From NCBI GenBank assembly GCA_026415155.1, contig JAOAHQ010000001.1, positions 1 through 60,966 of the forward strand: a DNA stretch of 60,966 nucleotides, in the 5' to 3' direction. Below are positions 17,342 to 26,634 of this stretch, one piece after another. The stretch comes from Rhodocyclaceae bacterium. Its GTDB lineage: Bacteria; Pseudomonadota; Gammaproteobacteria; Burkholderiales; Rhodocyclaceae. Under the pieces are notes generated by a model. The model was not told the DNA's origin. It was given only the letters and a program-made list of their open reading frames with translations, and made no database searches. The stretch's first letter is position 1. Every line of letters begins with the position of its first letter. A program made the translations under genes and the position numbers.

Positions 17342-18957
17342 ACCTCTCGGGCCTTACGGGGCTGCTCATCGACGACAACAACGACATGCGCGCCGCCTTG
17401 CGCGCGCAGCTGTCGGCGGCCGGCCTCGAGCGCTGCGACACGGCACGCAATGTCAAAGAAGCCGTCGATCGCGTCTCGCGCCAGCGCTATGACCTGATCG
17501 TCTGCGACTATAACCTCGGCCAGGGCGCCGATGGCCAGCAGTTCCTCGAACTGGTGCGCAGGAAGCAGCTTTTGCCGCTCTCCTGCGCCTTTTTGATGGT
17601 CACCGGCGAAAATGGCTACGAGCAGGTTGCCACGAGCGCCGAATACGCGCCTGATGACTACCTGCTCAAGCCCTTCACCGCGGATACGCTCGCCACGCGG
17701 CTTACCCGCATCCTCGACAAGAAAGCGGCCTTGCAGCCCATCTACCGCTGGCTCGGCAAAAAGCCCGATCACACCAAGGCCATCGCCGCCTGCGACGAGC
17801 TCCTCGCCGCGGGCGGCCGCTACAGCCTCGACGCGCTGCGCCTGAAGGGCGAGCTCTTGCTCGCCGCGCATCGCGCCGAAGAAGCGCGCGCGCTCTATGC
17901 AAGCGTGCTTGCCCAGCGCGCCACCCCCTGGGCGAGCGTTGGTGAGGCGCGCGCACTCATCGCGCTCGGCGAGGAAGCAGCGGCGCGTGAGCGGCTCGAA
18001 CGCGCAATCGAGGCCTATCCGAATTATCTTGCCGCCTATGATGCGCTGGCGCAGATCCTCCTCAAGGCGGACAAGGCCGCGGCCCAGGCCGTCATGGAGC
18101 AGGCGCTCAAGGTCGCGCCATCGACGCAGCGCACGCGCGAGGTGGGGACGCTTGCCTTCGAGATGGGCGACTACGCACGCGCCGAAGCCGCCTACCAGCG
18201 CGTCGTCGACAAAGACCGCACGGGCTTTTTCAAGAGCCACGACGACTATGCGCTGCTCGCCAAAAGCCGCCTCGAGCAGGGCAAGACCGCCGAGGCGCTC
18301 GCCGCCGTCAAGGACATGGGCGCGGCCTTCGCGCGCTCGCCCGAGCTCGAAGCGCGCCAGGCCGCGCTCGAATGCCAGGCCCACGCCAAGGCCGGTAATG
18401 GAGCCGCCGCCCAAGCAGCCCTCGAGCGCGCGCTCGTCATCCAAGCGGCCTCCTCCCTCGATCCGCACGCCGCGCTCGAGGTTGCCCAGGCCTGCTTTGC
18501 CGGCGGCAAGCCCGAGGATGCCAAGGAGATCATCCGCCATGTCGCCGAAAACCACCACGAGGACGACGCGATGCTCGCCCGCGCCCAGGCCGTCTTCGCG
18601 CGCGCCGGCCTGCACGACGAAGGCACGCTCTTCCTCGAGGCGACCAAGAAGCGCATGATCAAGCTCAACAACGACGCCGTGGCGCTCGCCAAGAGCGGCC
18701 AGCTCGACGAAGCGATCGCGATGCTCACCGAAGCGGCCGACCGGCTCACCAACAATGCCCAGATCGCCTTGAATGCGGCGCTGGCCCTCCTCATGCACGT
18801 GCAGCGCGCCGGCGGCGATGAGATGGCGCTTGCCCGCGCGCGCGGCTACATCGCGCAGGCAAAGGCGGCCAATCCCGAGCATCCGCGCCTCATTGAACTT
18901 ACAAACCTTTACCGCAAGCTTGCCCCGCCTGACGCCCCGCCGCTCGAGGAAGCCTAA
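17338..18957 (+). CDS. Response regulator with receiver domain and TPR array
   Basis: A 539-residue protein. Residues 5-125 form a receiver domain (acidic pocket in LLIDDNNDM, phospho-acceptor Asp in LIVCDYNLG, then MVTGENG and the conserved Lys in YLLKPF). The rest (about 140-530) is a string of Ala-rich helical tetratricopeptide-type repeats, with no DNA-binding or enzymatic output domain. It probably works by protein-protein contact. It is coupled to ettA upstream and to the small histidine kinase downstream (TAATG), so the two likely form a pair. Confidence 0.85.
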   Translation: MNLSGLTGLLIDDNNDMRAALRAQLSAAGLERCDTARNVKEAVDRVSRQRYDLIVCDYNLGQGADGQQFLELVRRKQLLPLSCAFLMVTGENGYEQVATSAEYAPDDYLLKPFTADTLATRLTRILDKKAALQPIYRWLGKKPDHTKAIAACDELLAAGGRYSLDALRLKGELLLAAHRAEEARALYASVLAQRATPWASVGEARALIALGEEAAARERLERAIEAYPNYLAAYDALAQILLKADKAAAQAVMEQALKVAPSTQRTREVGTLAFEMGDYARAEAAYQRVVDKDRTGFFKSHDDYALLAKSRLEQGKTAEALAAVKDMGAAFARSPELEARQAALECQAHAKAGNGAAAQAALERALVIQAASSLDPHAALEVAQACFAGGKPEDAKEIIRHVAENHHEDDAMLARAQAVFARAGLHDEGTLFLEATKKRMIKLNNDAVALAKSGQLDEAIAMLTEAADRLTNNAQIALNAALALLMHVQRAGGDEMALARARGYIAQAKAANPEHPRLIELTNLYRKLAPPDAPPLEEA

Positions 18958-19589
18958 TGGACGCGCTCGTCGCCGCTGTAATTCACGATGCCAAGAACGC
19001 GCTGATGGCGCTCGATGCGCGGCTTGCCGAGGCAGAGAGCCGTCCTGTCAGCACCGACTTTGCCACCTTACGCGGCAGCCTCGCGCGCATCGCCCAAGAA
19101 CTTGCCGAACTGCTGACACTCTACCGCGCGCAGCAGGGCGCCTTGCGGCTTGCCATCGACGACCACGACCTCCTCGACTTCCTCGACGAGCTTGCCCTCG
19201 AACTCGGGCCGCCGCCGGAAGGCATTGCGCTTAAGCTCGATCGCGCCGCCGCGCAACGCATTGGCGCCTGGGCCTTCGACGCCCATCTCGTCAGGCTCGC
19301 CCTCGCCGATGCGCTGAGAAATGCCTTGCGCCATGCCAAGACGCGCGTCACGCTCTCACTCGATCAGCCCGCCGGGGGCGGCATTCGTTTCATCGTGCAG
19401 GATGACGGCCCCGGCTTTCCTGCGCCGCTTTTGGCGGGTGAAGAACAAGTCGCCTCTGCCGGCGGCACGGGGCTGGGGCTTCTTTTCGCCCGCCTGATCG
19501 CCGCCCATCACGCCACACCCGATGGCCGGCACGGCCGCCTCGAGCTTGCCAACGACGGCGGGGCGGTCTTCAGCTTGTATCTACCCTGA
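18957..19589 (+). CDS. Small soluble sensor histidine kinase
   Basis: A 210-residue kinase with only a dimerisation/phosphoacceptor helix (AAVIHDAKNALMALDARL, His at about residue 9) and a HATPase domain (N box ALRNALRHA, G1 DDGPGFP, G2 GTGLGL). There is no membrane segment and no sensor domain, so the input must come from a partner, perhaps the TPR part of the upstream regulator (inference). The start overlaps the regulator stop by one base. The region 19039-19058 carries a weak copy of the dispersed repeat (two mismatches, antisense). Confidence 0.85.
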   Translation: MDALVAAVIHDAKNALMALDARLAEAESRPVSTDFATLRGSLARIAQELAELLTLYRAQQGALRLAIDDHDLLDFLDELALELGPPPEGIALKLDRAAAQRIGAWAFDAHLVRLALADALRNALRHAKTRVTLSLDQPAGGGIRFIVQDDGPGFPAPLLAGEEQVASAGGTGLGLLFARLIAAHHATPDGRHGRLELANDGGAVFSLYLP

Positions 19590-19605
19590 GCGCGCAGCGC
19601 CTCCT

Positions 19606-19638
19606 TTGGTGCACTATCGTGCACCAATGCGTTACAAT
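19606..19638. promoter_or_regulatory. Inverted repeat and -10 box ahead of the Y-family polymerase gene
   Basis: TTGGTGCAC-TATC-GTGCACCAA (19606-19627) is a perfect 9-4-9 inverted repeat. A -10-like TACAAT follows at 19633-19638, only seven bases before the ATG. No T-run follows, so it is not an ordinary terminator. It does not match the CTGT-N8-ACAG LexA box. It is probably an operator. Confidence 0.5.
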
Positions 19639-19645
19639 CGGCGGC

Positions 19646-20884
19646 ATGGAGCCCCTGCCGCTGCGCGCGCTTTACGTCGATTTCAACGCCTACTTCGCTT
19701 CGGTCGAACAGCAGCTGCGCCCCGAGCTGCGCGGCCGGCCCGTCGGCGTGCTGCCGGTGCTGGCCGAGACGACCTGCTGCATCGCGGCAAGCTACGAGGC
19801 CAAGGCCTGCGGGGTCTCGACCGGCACGCCGGTCAGAGAAGCGCGCCGGCGCTGCCGCGACATCGTCTTCGTCGAGGCGCGCCCGGCCGTCTATGTCGAG
19901 ATGCACCATCGGCTTATCCAGGCAGTCGAATCCTGCACGCCGGTCGGCCGCGTGCTCTCGATCGACGAGATGGTCTGCCCGCTGATGGGTTCCGAGCAGC
20001 AGCGCGACAAGGCGATCGCGCTCGCCCGCCAGATCAAGGCGACGATCGCCCGCGAGGTCGGCGCCCATCTCAAGAGCTCGATCGGCATCGCGCCCAACAC
20101 CTTTCTGGCCAAGATCGCCTCGGAGATGCAAAAGCCCGACGGCCTCACGGTCATCGAAGCCGCCGACCTGCCGCAGGCGCTCTTTCGCCTCGAACTCTCC
20201 GACATCCCGGGCATCGGCCGGGCCATGGAAGGCCGGCTCGCGCGTTACGGCATCACGACGGTCGAGCAGCTATGCCGGGCCAGGCCCGAGGAGCTGCGCA
20301 TCGCCTGGGGCAGCATCGAGGGCGAGCGCATGCACGCGCGGCTCATGGGCGCCGAGATCGGCCCCACCGACAGCCAGCGCGCCTCGGTGAGCCACTCCCA
20401 CGTGCTGCCGCCCGAGCTGCGCCACGAATCGGCCGCCTGGTCGGTGCTGCACCGCCTCCTGCAGAAGGCCGCGATGCGCTTGAGAAGCTATGCCCTCGTC
20501 GCGGGCCACCTGCATCTGCGCGTCTCTTTCCGCCAGCAAGGCCACTCATGGGACTGGCGCGCCGACCGGCGCCTCGATCCGACCGCCGATACGCGCACGC
20601 TGCTCGCCGCACTCGAAGCGCTCTGGCGCCAGCGGCCCAAGACGCGCGCCGAGCCCTTCGCCGTCGGCGTCGCGCTCACGCAGCTTGCCAGCGCCGCGAG
20701 CCGCTCGGGCGACCTCTTCGCCGACACGGCGAAAAACGAGCGGCTCGATGCGGCCCTCGATGCGATCAACCGGCGCTTCGGCAAAAAGTCGCTCTATTTC
20801 GGCGGCGCGCATGAAGCGCTGTCGGCCGCGCCGATGCGGATTGCCTTCCAGCACATTCCCGACCTCTCGCTCGAGGCGGACTGA
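19646..20884 (+). CDS. Y-family DNA polymerase (DinB/Pol IV-like)
   Basis: Translesion DNA polymerase of the UmuC/DinB family, 412 residues from the ATG at 19646. The catalytic pieces are LYVDFNAYFASVEQQ (first metal-binding Asp and steric gate region), SYEAKACGV, the second acidic motif SIDEMVC, and SSIGIAPNTFLAKIASEMQKPDG. A helix-hairpin-helix (DIPGIGRAMEGRL) and a little-finger domain follow. It is longer than E. coli Pol IV (351) and lacks an obvious clamp-binding C-terminus. No ribosome site is seen before the ATG. A GTG at 19619 is possible but lies inside the inverted repeat. Confidence 0.88.
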   Translation: MEPLPLRALYVDFNAYFASVEQQLRPELRGRPVGVLPVLAETTCCIAASYEAKACGVSTGTPVREARRRCRDIVFVEARPAVYVEMHHRLIQAVESCTPVGRVLSIDEMVCPLMGSEQQRDKAIALARQIKATIAREVGAHLKSSIGIAPNTFLAKIASEMQKPDGLTVIEAADLPQALFRLELSDIPGIGRAMEGRLARYGITTVEQLCRARPEELRIAWGSIEGERMHARLMGAEIGPTDSQRASVSHSHVLPPELRHESAAWSVLHRLLQKAAMRLRSYALVAGHLHLRVSFRQQGHSWDWRADRRLDPTADTRTLLAALEALWRQRPKTRAEPFAVGVALTQLASAASRSGDLFADTAKNERLDAALDAINRRFGKKSLYFGGAHEALSAAPMRIAFQHIPDLSLEAD

Positions 20885-23143
20885 TCACAGCCCCGCTGGC
20901 GCGAAGATCGCGGCCTCTTGCGCTGCCGGCTGCGGCCGCGCGAAGAGATAGCCATGGAAGCGCCGGCAACCCAAGGCGATCAGCGCATCGCGCTGGGCGG
21001 CGGTCTCGACGCCTTCGGCGAGCATGTCGAGCCCCAGGCCGCGCGCGAGCCCCACGATCGCGGCGACGATCGCCGCGTCTTCGGGGTCCTCGCACAGATC
21101 GCGCACGAAGCTGCGGTCGATCTTGAGCTTATCGACCGGAAAGCGCTTCAAGGCGAGCAGGTTCGAGTAGCCGGTGCCGAAGTCATCGATGGCAAGCCGC
21201 ACGCCGAGGCCCGCGAGTTCCTCGAGGCGCGCGCGTGCCGTCTCGACATCGTGAGCAAGCGTCGATTCGGTGATCTCGAGCTCCAAGAGGCGCGCCGGCT
21301 GGCCGGTCTCGGCCAGAATCGCGCGGATGCTGTCGACGAGGTGGCGGTGGCGAAACTGGCGCGGCGAGAGATTGACCGACACCGGCACGAGCGGCCGGCC
21401 CGCCTCCTGCCAGCGGCGGTTTTGCTGCAACGCCGTGCGCAGCACCCATTCGCCGAGCGGCTGGATGAGGTCGGAATCCTCGGCGATCGGGATGAATTCG
21501 GCCGGCGGAATCTCGCCTTCCTCGGGATCGTGCCAGCGCAAGAGCGCCTCCATGCCGCAGACGGCGCGCGCCTCATAATCGATGAGCGGCTGATAGACGA
21601 GTGACAGCCACCCCTTTTCGAGCGCGGCAGCCAGCCGATGCTCGATGTGAAAGGCGCGCCGCGCGCTCTCGGAGAGCCGCGCCGAGAAGAAGTGGAACTG
21701 GTTGCGGCCGCTGCGCTTGGCTTGGTACATCGCCGTGTCGGCGTGCCGCATCAGCGTGTAGGCATCCTCGCCATCCTCGGGAAAGAGCGCGATGCCGATC
21801 GAGGTCGAGCTGCGCAGCTCGTGCGGGCCGATCTTCACCGGCGGCGCGAAGGCGGCGATGATCTTCTCGGCCACCCGTGCCGCGTCTTCTGGATCGGTAA
21901 TGTCCTGCAGCAAGACGACGAACTCATCGCCCCCTAAGCGCGCCACGGTATCGGCGGCGCGCACCGCGCCCTTCAGGCGCTGCGCGATCTCCTTCAAGAG
22001 TTCGTCGCCGACCTCATGGCCGAGCGTGTCGTTGATGCTCTTGAAGCGGTCGAGGTCGAGGAACATCACGGCGACGCGGTCGGCCGAGCGCGTCGCCTGC
22101 GCAAGCGCCTGCTCGAGGCGGTCGGTGAGGAGCGCCCGGTTGGGCAGCCCGGTGAGCGCGTCGTGGTGGGCGATGTGCCAGATGCGCTGCTCGGCCTGCA
22201 TGCGCTCGAAGATCTGGTCCTGCAGCTTGGCATTGGCGGCGGAAAGCTCGGCGGTACGCTCGATGACGCGCTGCTCGAGCTCAAGATGAATGCGGCGCAA
22301 TTCCTCCTGGACGCTGCGCTGCTCGGTGATGTCCTCGAAGATCCAGACGACGTCGAAGCGCTCGCCGGCGTTCGCCTCGCGATGCCCGGTGAGACGTACC
22401 CAGAATTCGCTGCCGTCCTTGCGCTTGGCCGGCCACTCGGTGACGAAGGTCTCGCCGCGCCAGAGCGTTTCGCGCGCCAATTCGGCCAAGCGCAGGAAAG
22501 ATTCTTCGCTGACGTGGAAATCCCGCGCCGAGCGGCCGAGCATCTCGCCGGGGCCATAGCCGAAGAGCTCCTCGAGCTTGCGGTTGGCGCGCACGACGAC
22601 GCGCTCCTTGACATACATGATGCCGACCGCCGCATTGTTGAAGATGGTCTCCTGGTCGGCAAGCGCCTGCTTGAGCCGCTCGGCCGTCTCGCGCTCATCA
22701 GTCACGTCCTCCATGATCCAGATCGTGCCTTCCTGCGGCGCCTGCGGATTGACGGCTTTCGCCGACAAGCGGCACCAAAAGAGCGTGCCATCCTTGCGGC
22801 GCATCTGGATTTCGCCGCGGAAGGGCTTACCGGCGGCGAGCAAGGGGCCCGCCTCGCGGCCCAAGGCCTCGTAGGCCTCCTGGCTCGGATAGAGGATGAC
22901 GCCGGGCTGGCCGATCACCTCCTCGACCGAGGCAAAGCCGAACATCTGCAAAAACTGCGGATTGGCCTGCACGAGGCGGCGGTTTTTCGAAAACAGGATG
23001 CCGACCGTCGCGTTTTCCAGGATCGCGCGCAGATCGCGCACCGCCTCAGGGAGCGGCGTTTCGCCGACGCGGTCGGCCAGGCGCCGCACGCTGTGGCGCC
23101 GCTCGCCCGTCTCGGCCAGCGACCGCGGCGCTCCCTCGCTCAT
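20885..23143 (-). CDS. PAS-PAS-GGDEF-EAL cyclic-di-GMP signalling protein
   Basis: Cytoplasmic protein of about 752 residues: two PAS domains (about 40-150 and 165-280), a short coiled coil, a GGDEF domain (RLGGDEFVVL intact, so cyclase activity is possible) and an EAL domain (MEALLRW, with later motifs NLSPRQF, ESTLAHD and DDFGTGYSNL intact). Both output domains look catalytically competent. No membrane segment is seen. The ATG overlaps the stop of the upstream dehydrogenase (ATGA). It is the last gene of the six-gene minus-strand signalling operon. Confidence 0.93.
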   Translation of the reverse strand: MSEGAPRSLAETGERRHSVRRLADRVGETPLPEAVRDLRAILENATVGILFSKNRRLVQANPQFLQMFGFASVEEVIGQPGVILYPSQEAYEALGREAGPLLAAGKPFRGEIQMRRKDGTLFWCRLSAKAVNPQAPQEGTIWIMEDVTDERETAERLKQALADQETIFNNAAVGIMYVKERVVVRANRKLEELFGYGPGEMLGRSARDFHVSEESFLRLAELARETLWRGETFVTEWPAKRKDGSEFWVRLTGHREANAGERFDVVWIFEDITEQRSVQEELRRIHLELEQRVIERTAELSAANAKLQDQIFERMQAEQRIWHIAHHDALTGLPNRALLTDRLEQALAQATRSADRVAVMFLDLDRFKSINDTLGHEVGDELLKEIAQRLKGAVRAADTVARLGGDEFVVLLQDITDPEDAARVAEKIIAAFAPPVKIGPHELRSSTSIGIALFPEDGEDAYTLMRHADTAMYQAKRSGRNQFHFFSARLSESARRAFHIEHRLAAALEKGWLSLVYQPLIDYEARAVCGMEALLRWHDPEEGEIPPAEFIPIAEDSDLIQPLGEWVLRTALQQNRRWQEAGRPLVPVSVNLSPRQFRHRHLVDSIRAILAETGQPARLLELEITESTLAHDVETARARLEELAGLGVRLAIDDFGTGYSNLLALKRFPVDKLKIDRSFVRDLCEDPEDAAIVAAIVGLARGLGLDMLAEGVETAAQRDALIALGCRRFHGYLFARPQPAAQEAAIFAPAGL

Positions 23144-24003
23144 GCCTGCCCGCTCCGTTCGAGCACGCTCAATAGCCGCGCGGTATCTTCCCTGCCCCAG
23201 CCGGCGGCCATCAAGGCATTGAGCTGCTGCATCACCGCCGCGGCGACCGGCAGCGGAAGCCCCGCGGCGGCGGCCTCGGCGAGGATCATCACGAAGTCCT
23301 TGTGGTGGAGCCGTGCCTCGACGCCGGCGGCAAAGTCGCGCGCGAGCATCTTGCCGCCGAAGACGTCGAGCACGCGCGAGGCGGCCGAGCCGCCTTGCAT
23401 CGCAGCCCGCACGCGCGCGAAATCGACGCCGCAAGCGGCGGCAAGCCGCGCCGCCTCGGCACAGGCTTCGATGGCGGCGACCATGACGAGCTGATTACAG
23501 GCCTTGGCCACCTGGCCGGCGCCAGCCTCGCCGACATGGACGATCGTCTTGCCGAGGCAAGCAAAGAGCGGATCAAGCCGTCCCGCCAGCGCCGAGTTTC
23601 CGCCCCACATGATCGACAAGCTGCCCGCCCGCGCACCCGTCGTGCCGCCCGAGACCGGCGCATCGACGAAATGGCAGCCGCGCCGCTCATGAAGATGCGC
23701 GAGCTCACGTGCGGTCGAGGGCGCGATCGTCGAGAAATCGACGTGGATGGCCTCAGGCGCCAGCCCCTCGCTGAGCCGCTCGGCGAGCATCACGACATCG
23801 GCATCGGCCGTGACATTGGTGCAGACGATCTCGGCCCGTCGCGCCAGCGCCGCCGGATGCTCCGCCCAGGCGGCGCCCAGAGCGAGCAGCGGATCGGCCG
23901 CTTCGGGGCGGCGCGCCCAGACGACGAGCTCATGACCGGCGGCCAGGAGGCGCTCGGCCATCGGCCGCCCCATCCCCCCAAGGCCGATGAAGCCGATCCT
24001 CAT
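23140..24003 (-). CDS. NAD(P)-dependent beta-hydroxyacid dehydrogenase (HIBADH/GarR family)
   Basis: A 287-residue oxidoreductase. The Rossmann N-terminus is MRIGFIGLGGMGRPMAERL. The substrate-binding segment is FVDAPVSGGTTGARAG and the catalytic Lys is in GAGQVAKACNQL. Relatives act on 3-hydroxyisobutyrate, tartronate semialdehyde or glyoxylate/succinic semialdehyde, and the substrate cannot be fixed from sequence. The segment GGNSALAGRL is encoded by an exact copy of the dispersed 20-bp repeat, with no length change against the usual family pattern. A metabolic enzyme inside a signalling operon is unexpected. Confidence 0.88.
   Translation of the reverse strand: MRIGFIGLGGMGRPMAERLLAAGHELVVWARRPEAADPLLALGAAWAEHPAALARRAEIVCTNVTADADVVMLAERLSEGLAPEAIHVDFSTIAPSTARELAHLHERRGCHFVDAPVSGGTTGARAGSLSIMWGGNSALAGRLDPLFACLGKTIVHVGEAGAGQVAKACNQLVMVAAIEACAEAARLAAACGVDFARVRAAMQGGSAASRVLDVFGGKMLARDFAAGVEARLHHKDFVMILAEAAAAGLPLPVAAAVMQQLNALMAAGWGREDTARLLSVLERSGQA
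23577..23596 (-). repeat. Dispersed 20-bp repeat, copy 5 (inside the dehydrogenase gene)
   Basis: Exact consensus match on the coding strand, preceded by GAAA, read as NSALAGRL. Confidence 0.85.
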
Positions 24004-24016
24004 GGCATCGATCGCT

Positions 24017-24619
24017 TCAGCCCGAGATCGCCTTGGTGATCAAGGGCACGAGCGGTTCGGGCAGTTTCAGCTTGCCGGAAAGCGCAAAGGCATGCGCCCG
24101 CTCGGACATCTTCTTCCAGGTCTTCCTGATGATGTCGAGCCACTTCTCCTCGCTGTAATCGGGCTTTTGCTGGGCGAAGGCGAGCATGTAGTGCTCGATG
24201 AAGACGAGATCGGCGACATCCTCCAAAAGCTGCGTATCGGGATTGACCTTGAGGCCGCGCTTGCCGACGGCTTGCTTGACGCGCTCGACGGCGGCGTCGT
24301 CGTACCCGGCCTCCTTGTCGAGGCGGCCGGCCAGCTCGGCGTGAAACTTGTATAGCCCCGTGCGCCACTGCAGATAGCCCTCGCGCGTCATCGGGTAGGA
24401 CTCGCGCGGCGTCTTCCAGCGCTGGATGTGCTGGGCGCGCACGGCGAGCTTCATGACCTCGTCGGCCTCGGGCGCGAAGCGCTCGAGCATCTCGACCATG
24501 CGCCGACCATAGAGGAGTTCGCGCGGCACGGGCTGGCCATCATAGTCGGTATCCATGCGCGGGTCTTCGGCATTGGCGGCGTCGATCAGCGCGACGGCGC
24601 GCTCATAGGCAGTCGTCAT
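24017..24619 (-). CDS. DUF4202 family protein
   Basis: A 200-residue soluble protein. The sequence (ERAVALIDAANAEDP, VRAQHIQRWKTPRESYPMTREGYLQWRTGL, and LVFIEHYMLAFA) matches the pattern I know as DUF4202, an all-helical family with several conserved His, Arg and Trp residues and no assigned function. The conserved HIQRW and EHY residues hint at an HD-like metal site, which is inference only. The start overlaps the stop of the upstream REC-PAS-phosphatase gene (ATGA). Confidence 0.8.
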   Translation of the reverse strand: MTTAYERAVALIDAANAEDPRMDTDYDGQPVPRELLYGRRMVEMLERFAPEADEVMKLAVRAQHIQRWKTPRESYPMTREGYLQWRTGLYKFHAELAGRLDKEAGYDDAAVERVKQAVGKRGLKVNPDTQLLEDVADLVFIEHYMLAFAQQKPDYSEEKWLDIIRKTWKKMSERAHAFALSGKLKLPEPLVPLITKAISG

Positions 24620-26211
24620 GATGGGCTCTCCTGTCGTGAGGTCGGAAGGGTGGGCAAATCAAGAAACAGCACCGTCATGTCGTCATGGGCGGGCATCTCG
24701 CCCAGATGCTGAAGCATCGCATCCTTGACGGCATCGAGACGCGCCTGGGGCGGCACATCGGCGAGGCAGGCCAAGAGGCGAGCAAGGCCAAACGCTTCGC
24801 CCTGGGCATTCTGGGCCTCGACGAGGCCATCGGAATACACCATCAGTTGCGCACCGGGCGGATACCCCGCCAATGGCACGGTCTGCACCGCCTCGGCCGA
24901 GAGCGCTTCGATGCCGAGCGGCAGATTGACCGATTCGAGAGTCTGCAGCAGCCGGCCGTCCGGCCCGATCACATGGGCCGCCGGCAGGCCGCCGACCCAG
25001 ATTTCCGAGGCACTCCCCGTCTCGTCGAGGCAGACGAAGGTGGCGGCGACGAAGCGGCCCACTGGCAGCGAGGCGTTGAGCTGGGTATTGATGCGATGGA
25101 TGATGCGCGAAAGCGGCACGCCGGCGCCGGCGCTATCGTAAAACTGGGTCAAGAGCGGCAGCACGCAGATCGCCGCGGCGAGGCCATGCCCCGTCGCGTC
25201 GGCAAGCAGCACGTAGTAGCGGCCATTGGCAGCGCGCGCCGCGGCGATGATGTCGCCGGAAAAATGCGCTTCGGCCGGCGCCATCCAATACTTGAGGCGG
25301 GGATCGGCAAGGCCCGGCCGTTGCAGCAGCTGATCGAGGATTTCGGCAGCGAGCCGGTTTTCGGCCTCGCGCTCGTCGTGATAAAGCTGCAAGACCTGGG
25401 CGGTCTCGCGCAAGCGGCGCTCCGCCTCCTTCTCGCGCGTGATGTCGCGCAAGGCGCCGACGAACATGCGCCGCCCCTGGTCGCGGAATTCGCTGACCGA
25501 GAGCGCAAGCGGAAACACACTGCCATCCTTCCGGCGCCCTTCGACCTCGCAGCCTAGCGTGCCAATCACCTTCGGCGCGCCGCCCGCGAGATAGGCCCGG
25601 ATATAGCCATCATGACGCGATGCATAGGGTTCCGGCATTAATAGACTGATGTTCTGGCCGATCATCTCGTTGGCGGCGTAGCCAAAGATATGGCAGCAGG
25701 CCGGATTGACGGCCTCGATGCGGCCATGCTCATCGATGGTGACGACGGCATCGAGCAGATTGTCGGTGACCGCCTGGCTGAAGCGGCGCGCATCCTCAAG
25801 CTCGCGGCGCAGGAGCAAGGCGCGCGAGAGCGAGCGCAGTTTGGCTTCCAAGACGACGAAGTTGACCGGCTTGGCGAGGTAGTCATCGCCGCCTGCCTCG
25901 AGGCCGGCAACGAGATTCTCGTCCTTGTCGAGCGCTGACAAGAAGATCACCGGTACCCAGCGCTCACCGCACATCGCCTTGATGCGCCGCGTCGCCTCGT
26001 AGCCGTCCATGACCGGCATCATCACGTCCATGATGACGAGATCGTAAGGGCGCGCGGCGAACATCGCGACGGCCTTGGCGCCGTCTTCGGCCAGATCGAC
26101 CGTATGACCCATCTTCTTGAGAAAGACGGCGAGGATCTGGCGATTGGTGGCGGTGTCATCGACCACCAGCACGTGGTGGGAGGAAGGCGGCGCGTCGGCA
26201 GGGGGGCTCAT
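24616..26211 (-). CDS. Response regulator with PAS and PP2C-type (RsbU/SpoIIE) phosphatase domains
   Basis: A 531-residue protein with a receiver domain (about 12-130: VLVVDDTATN, Asp in LVIMDVMMPV, Lys in YLAKPV), a PAS domain (about 150-260) and a PP2C-like SpoIIE phosphatase domain (about 320-520: SGDIIAAARAANGRYYVLLADATGHG and MVYSDGLVEAQN). Such proteins usually dephosphorylate an anti-anti-sigma factor. No partner STAS or anti-sigma gene is nearby. It lies 24 bases after the single-receiver gene. Confidence 0.92.
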   Translation of the reverse strand: MSPPADAPPSSHHVLVVDDTATNRQILAVFLKKMGHTVDLAEDGAKAVAMFAARPYDLVIMDVMMPVMDGYEATRRIKAMCGERWVPVIFLSALDKDENLVAGLEAGGDDYLAKPVNFVVLEAKLRSLSRALLLRRELEDARRFSQAVTDNLLDAVVTIDEHGRIEAVNPACCHIFGYAANEMIGQNISLLMPEPYASRHDGYIRAYLAGGAPKVIGTLGCEVEGRRKDGSVFPLALSVSEFRDQGRRMFVGALRDITREKEAERRLRETAQVLQLYHDEREAENRLAAEILDQLLQRPGLADPRLKYWMAPAEAHFSGDIIAAARAANGRYYVLLADATGHGLAAAICVLPLLTQFYDSAGAGVPLSRIIHRINTQLNASLPVGRFVAATFVCLDETGSASEIWVGGLPAAHVIGPDGRLLQTLESVNLPLGIEALSAEAVQTVPLAGYPPGAQLMVYSDGLVEAQNAQGEAFGLARLLACLADVPPQARLDAVKDAMLQHLGEMPAHDDMTVLFLDLPTLPTSRQESPS

Positions 26212-26235
26212 GATCGGAAAATTATAGCGAGGGGG

Positions 26236-26634
26236 CTACGTGCTCAAAGGCGCTTCTGGCGCTAGGGCCAGCGCCTGCCGGACGACGGCGAGCAAGGTGT
26301 CCGCCTCGAAGGGTTTGACGAGGTAATGGCTCGCGCCGGCGGCGCGCGCCGCCTCGATCTGCTCGGGGTGGCTTGCCGCCGTCTGGATCACCACCGGCAG
26401 CGCGGCATGCCGGATGTCGGCCCGGATGCGCCGCAAAAGCTCGAGCCCATCGAGGCCCGGCATCATCAGATCGAGGATTGCGAGGTCGTAACGCTCCCCC
26501 GCTGCAAGCTTCTCCCAAGCCGCTTCGCTGCTCGTTTGGCATTCGAGCGTCCAGGCCGGATCGTCGAGGAACTCGCGCAGGATCTCGAGATTCATCGGCT
26601 CATCATCGACGACGAGGATGCGCCGCGGCCTCAT
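26236..26634 (-). CDS. Single-domain response regulator
   Basis: A 132-residue receiver-only protein (ILVVDDEPMN, phospho-acceptor Asp in LAILDLMMPGLDG, Thr in IQTAASH, Lys in YLVKPF). The ATG at 26634 overlaps the stop of the histidine kinase gene (ATGA), which marks the kinase as its likely partner. With no output domain it may act as a phosphate shuttle or sink, for example towards the receiver of the next gene (inference). Confidence 0.9.
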   Translation of the reverse strand: MRPRRILVVDDEPMNLEILREFLDDPAWTLECQTSSEAAWEKLAAGERYDLAILDLMMPGLDGLELLRRIRADIRHAALPVVIQTAASHPEQIEAARAAGASHYLVKPFEADTLLAVVRQALALAPEAPLST

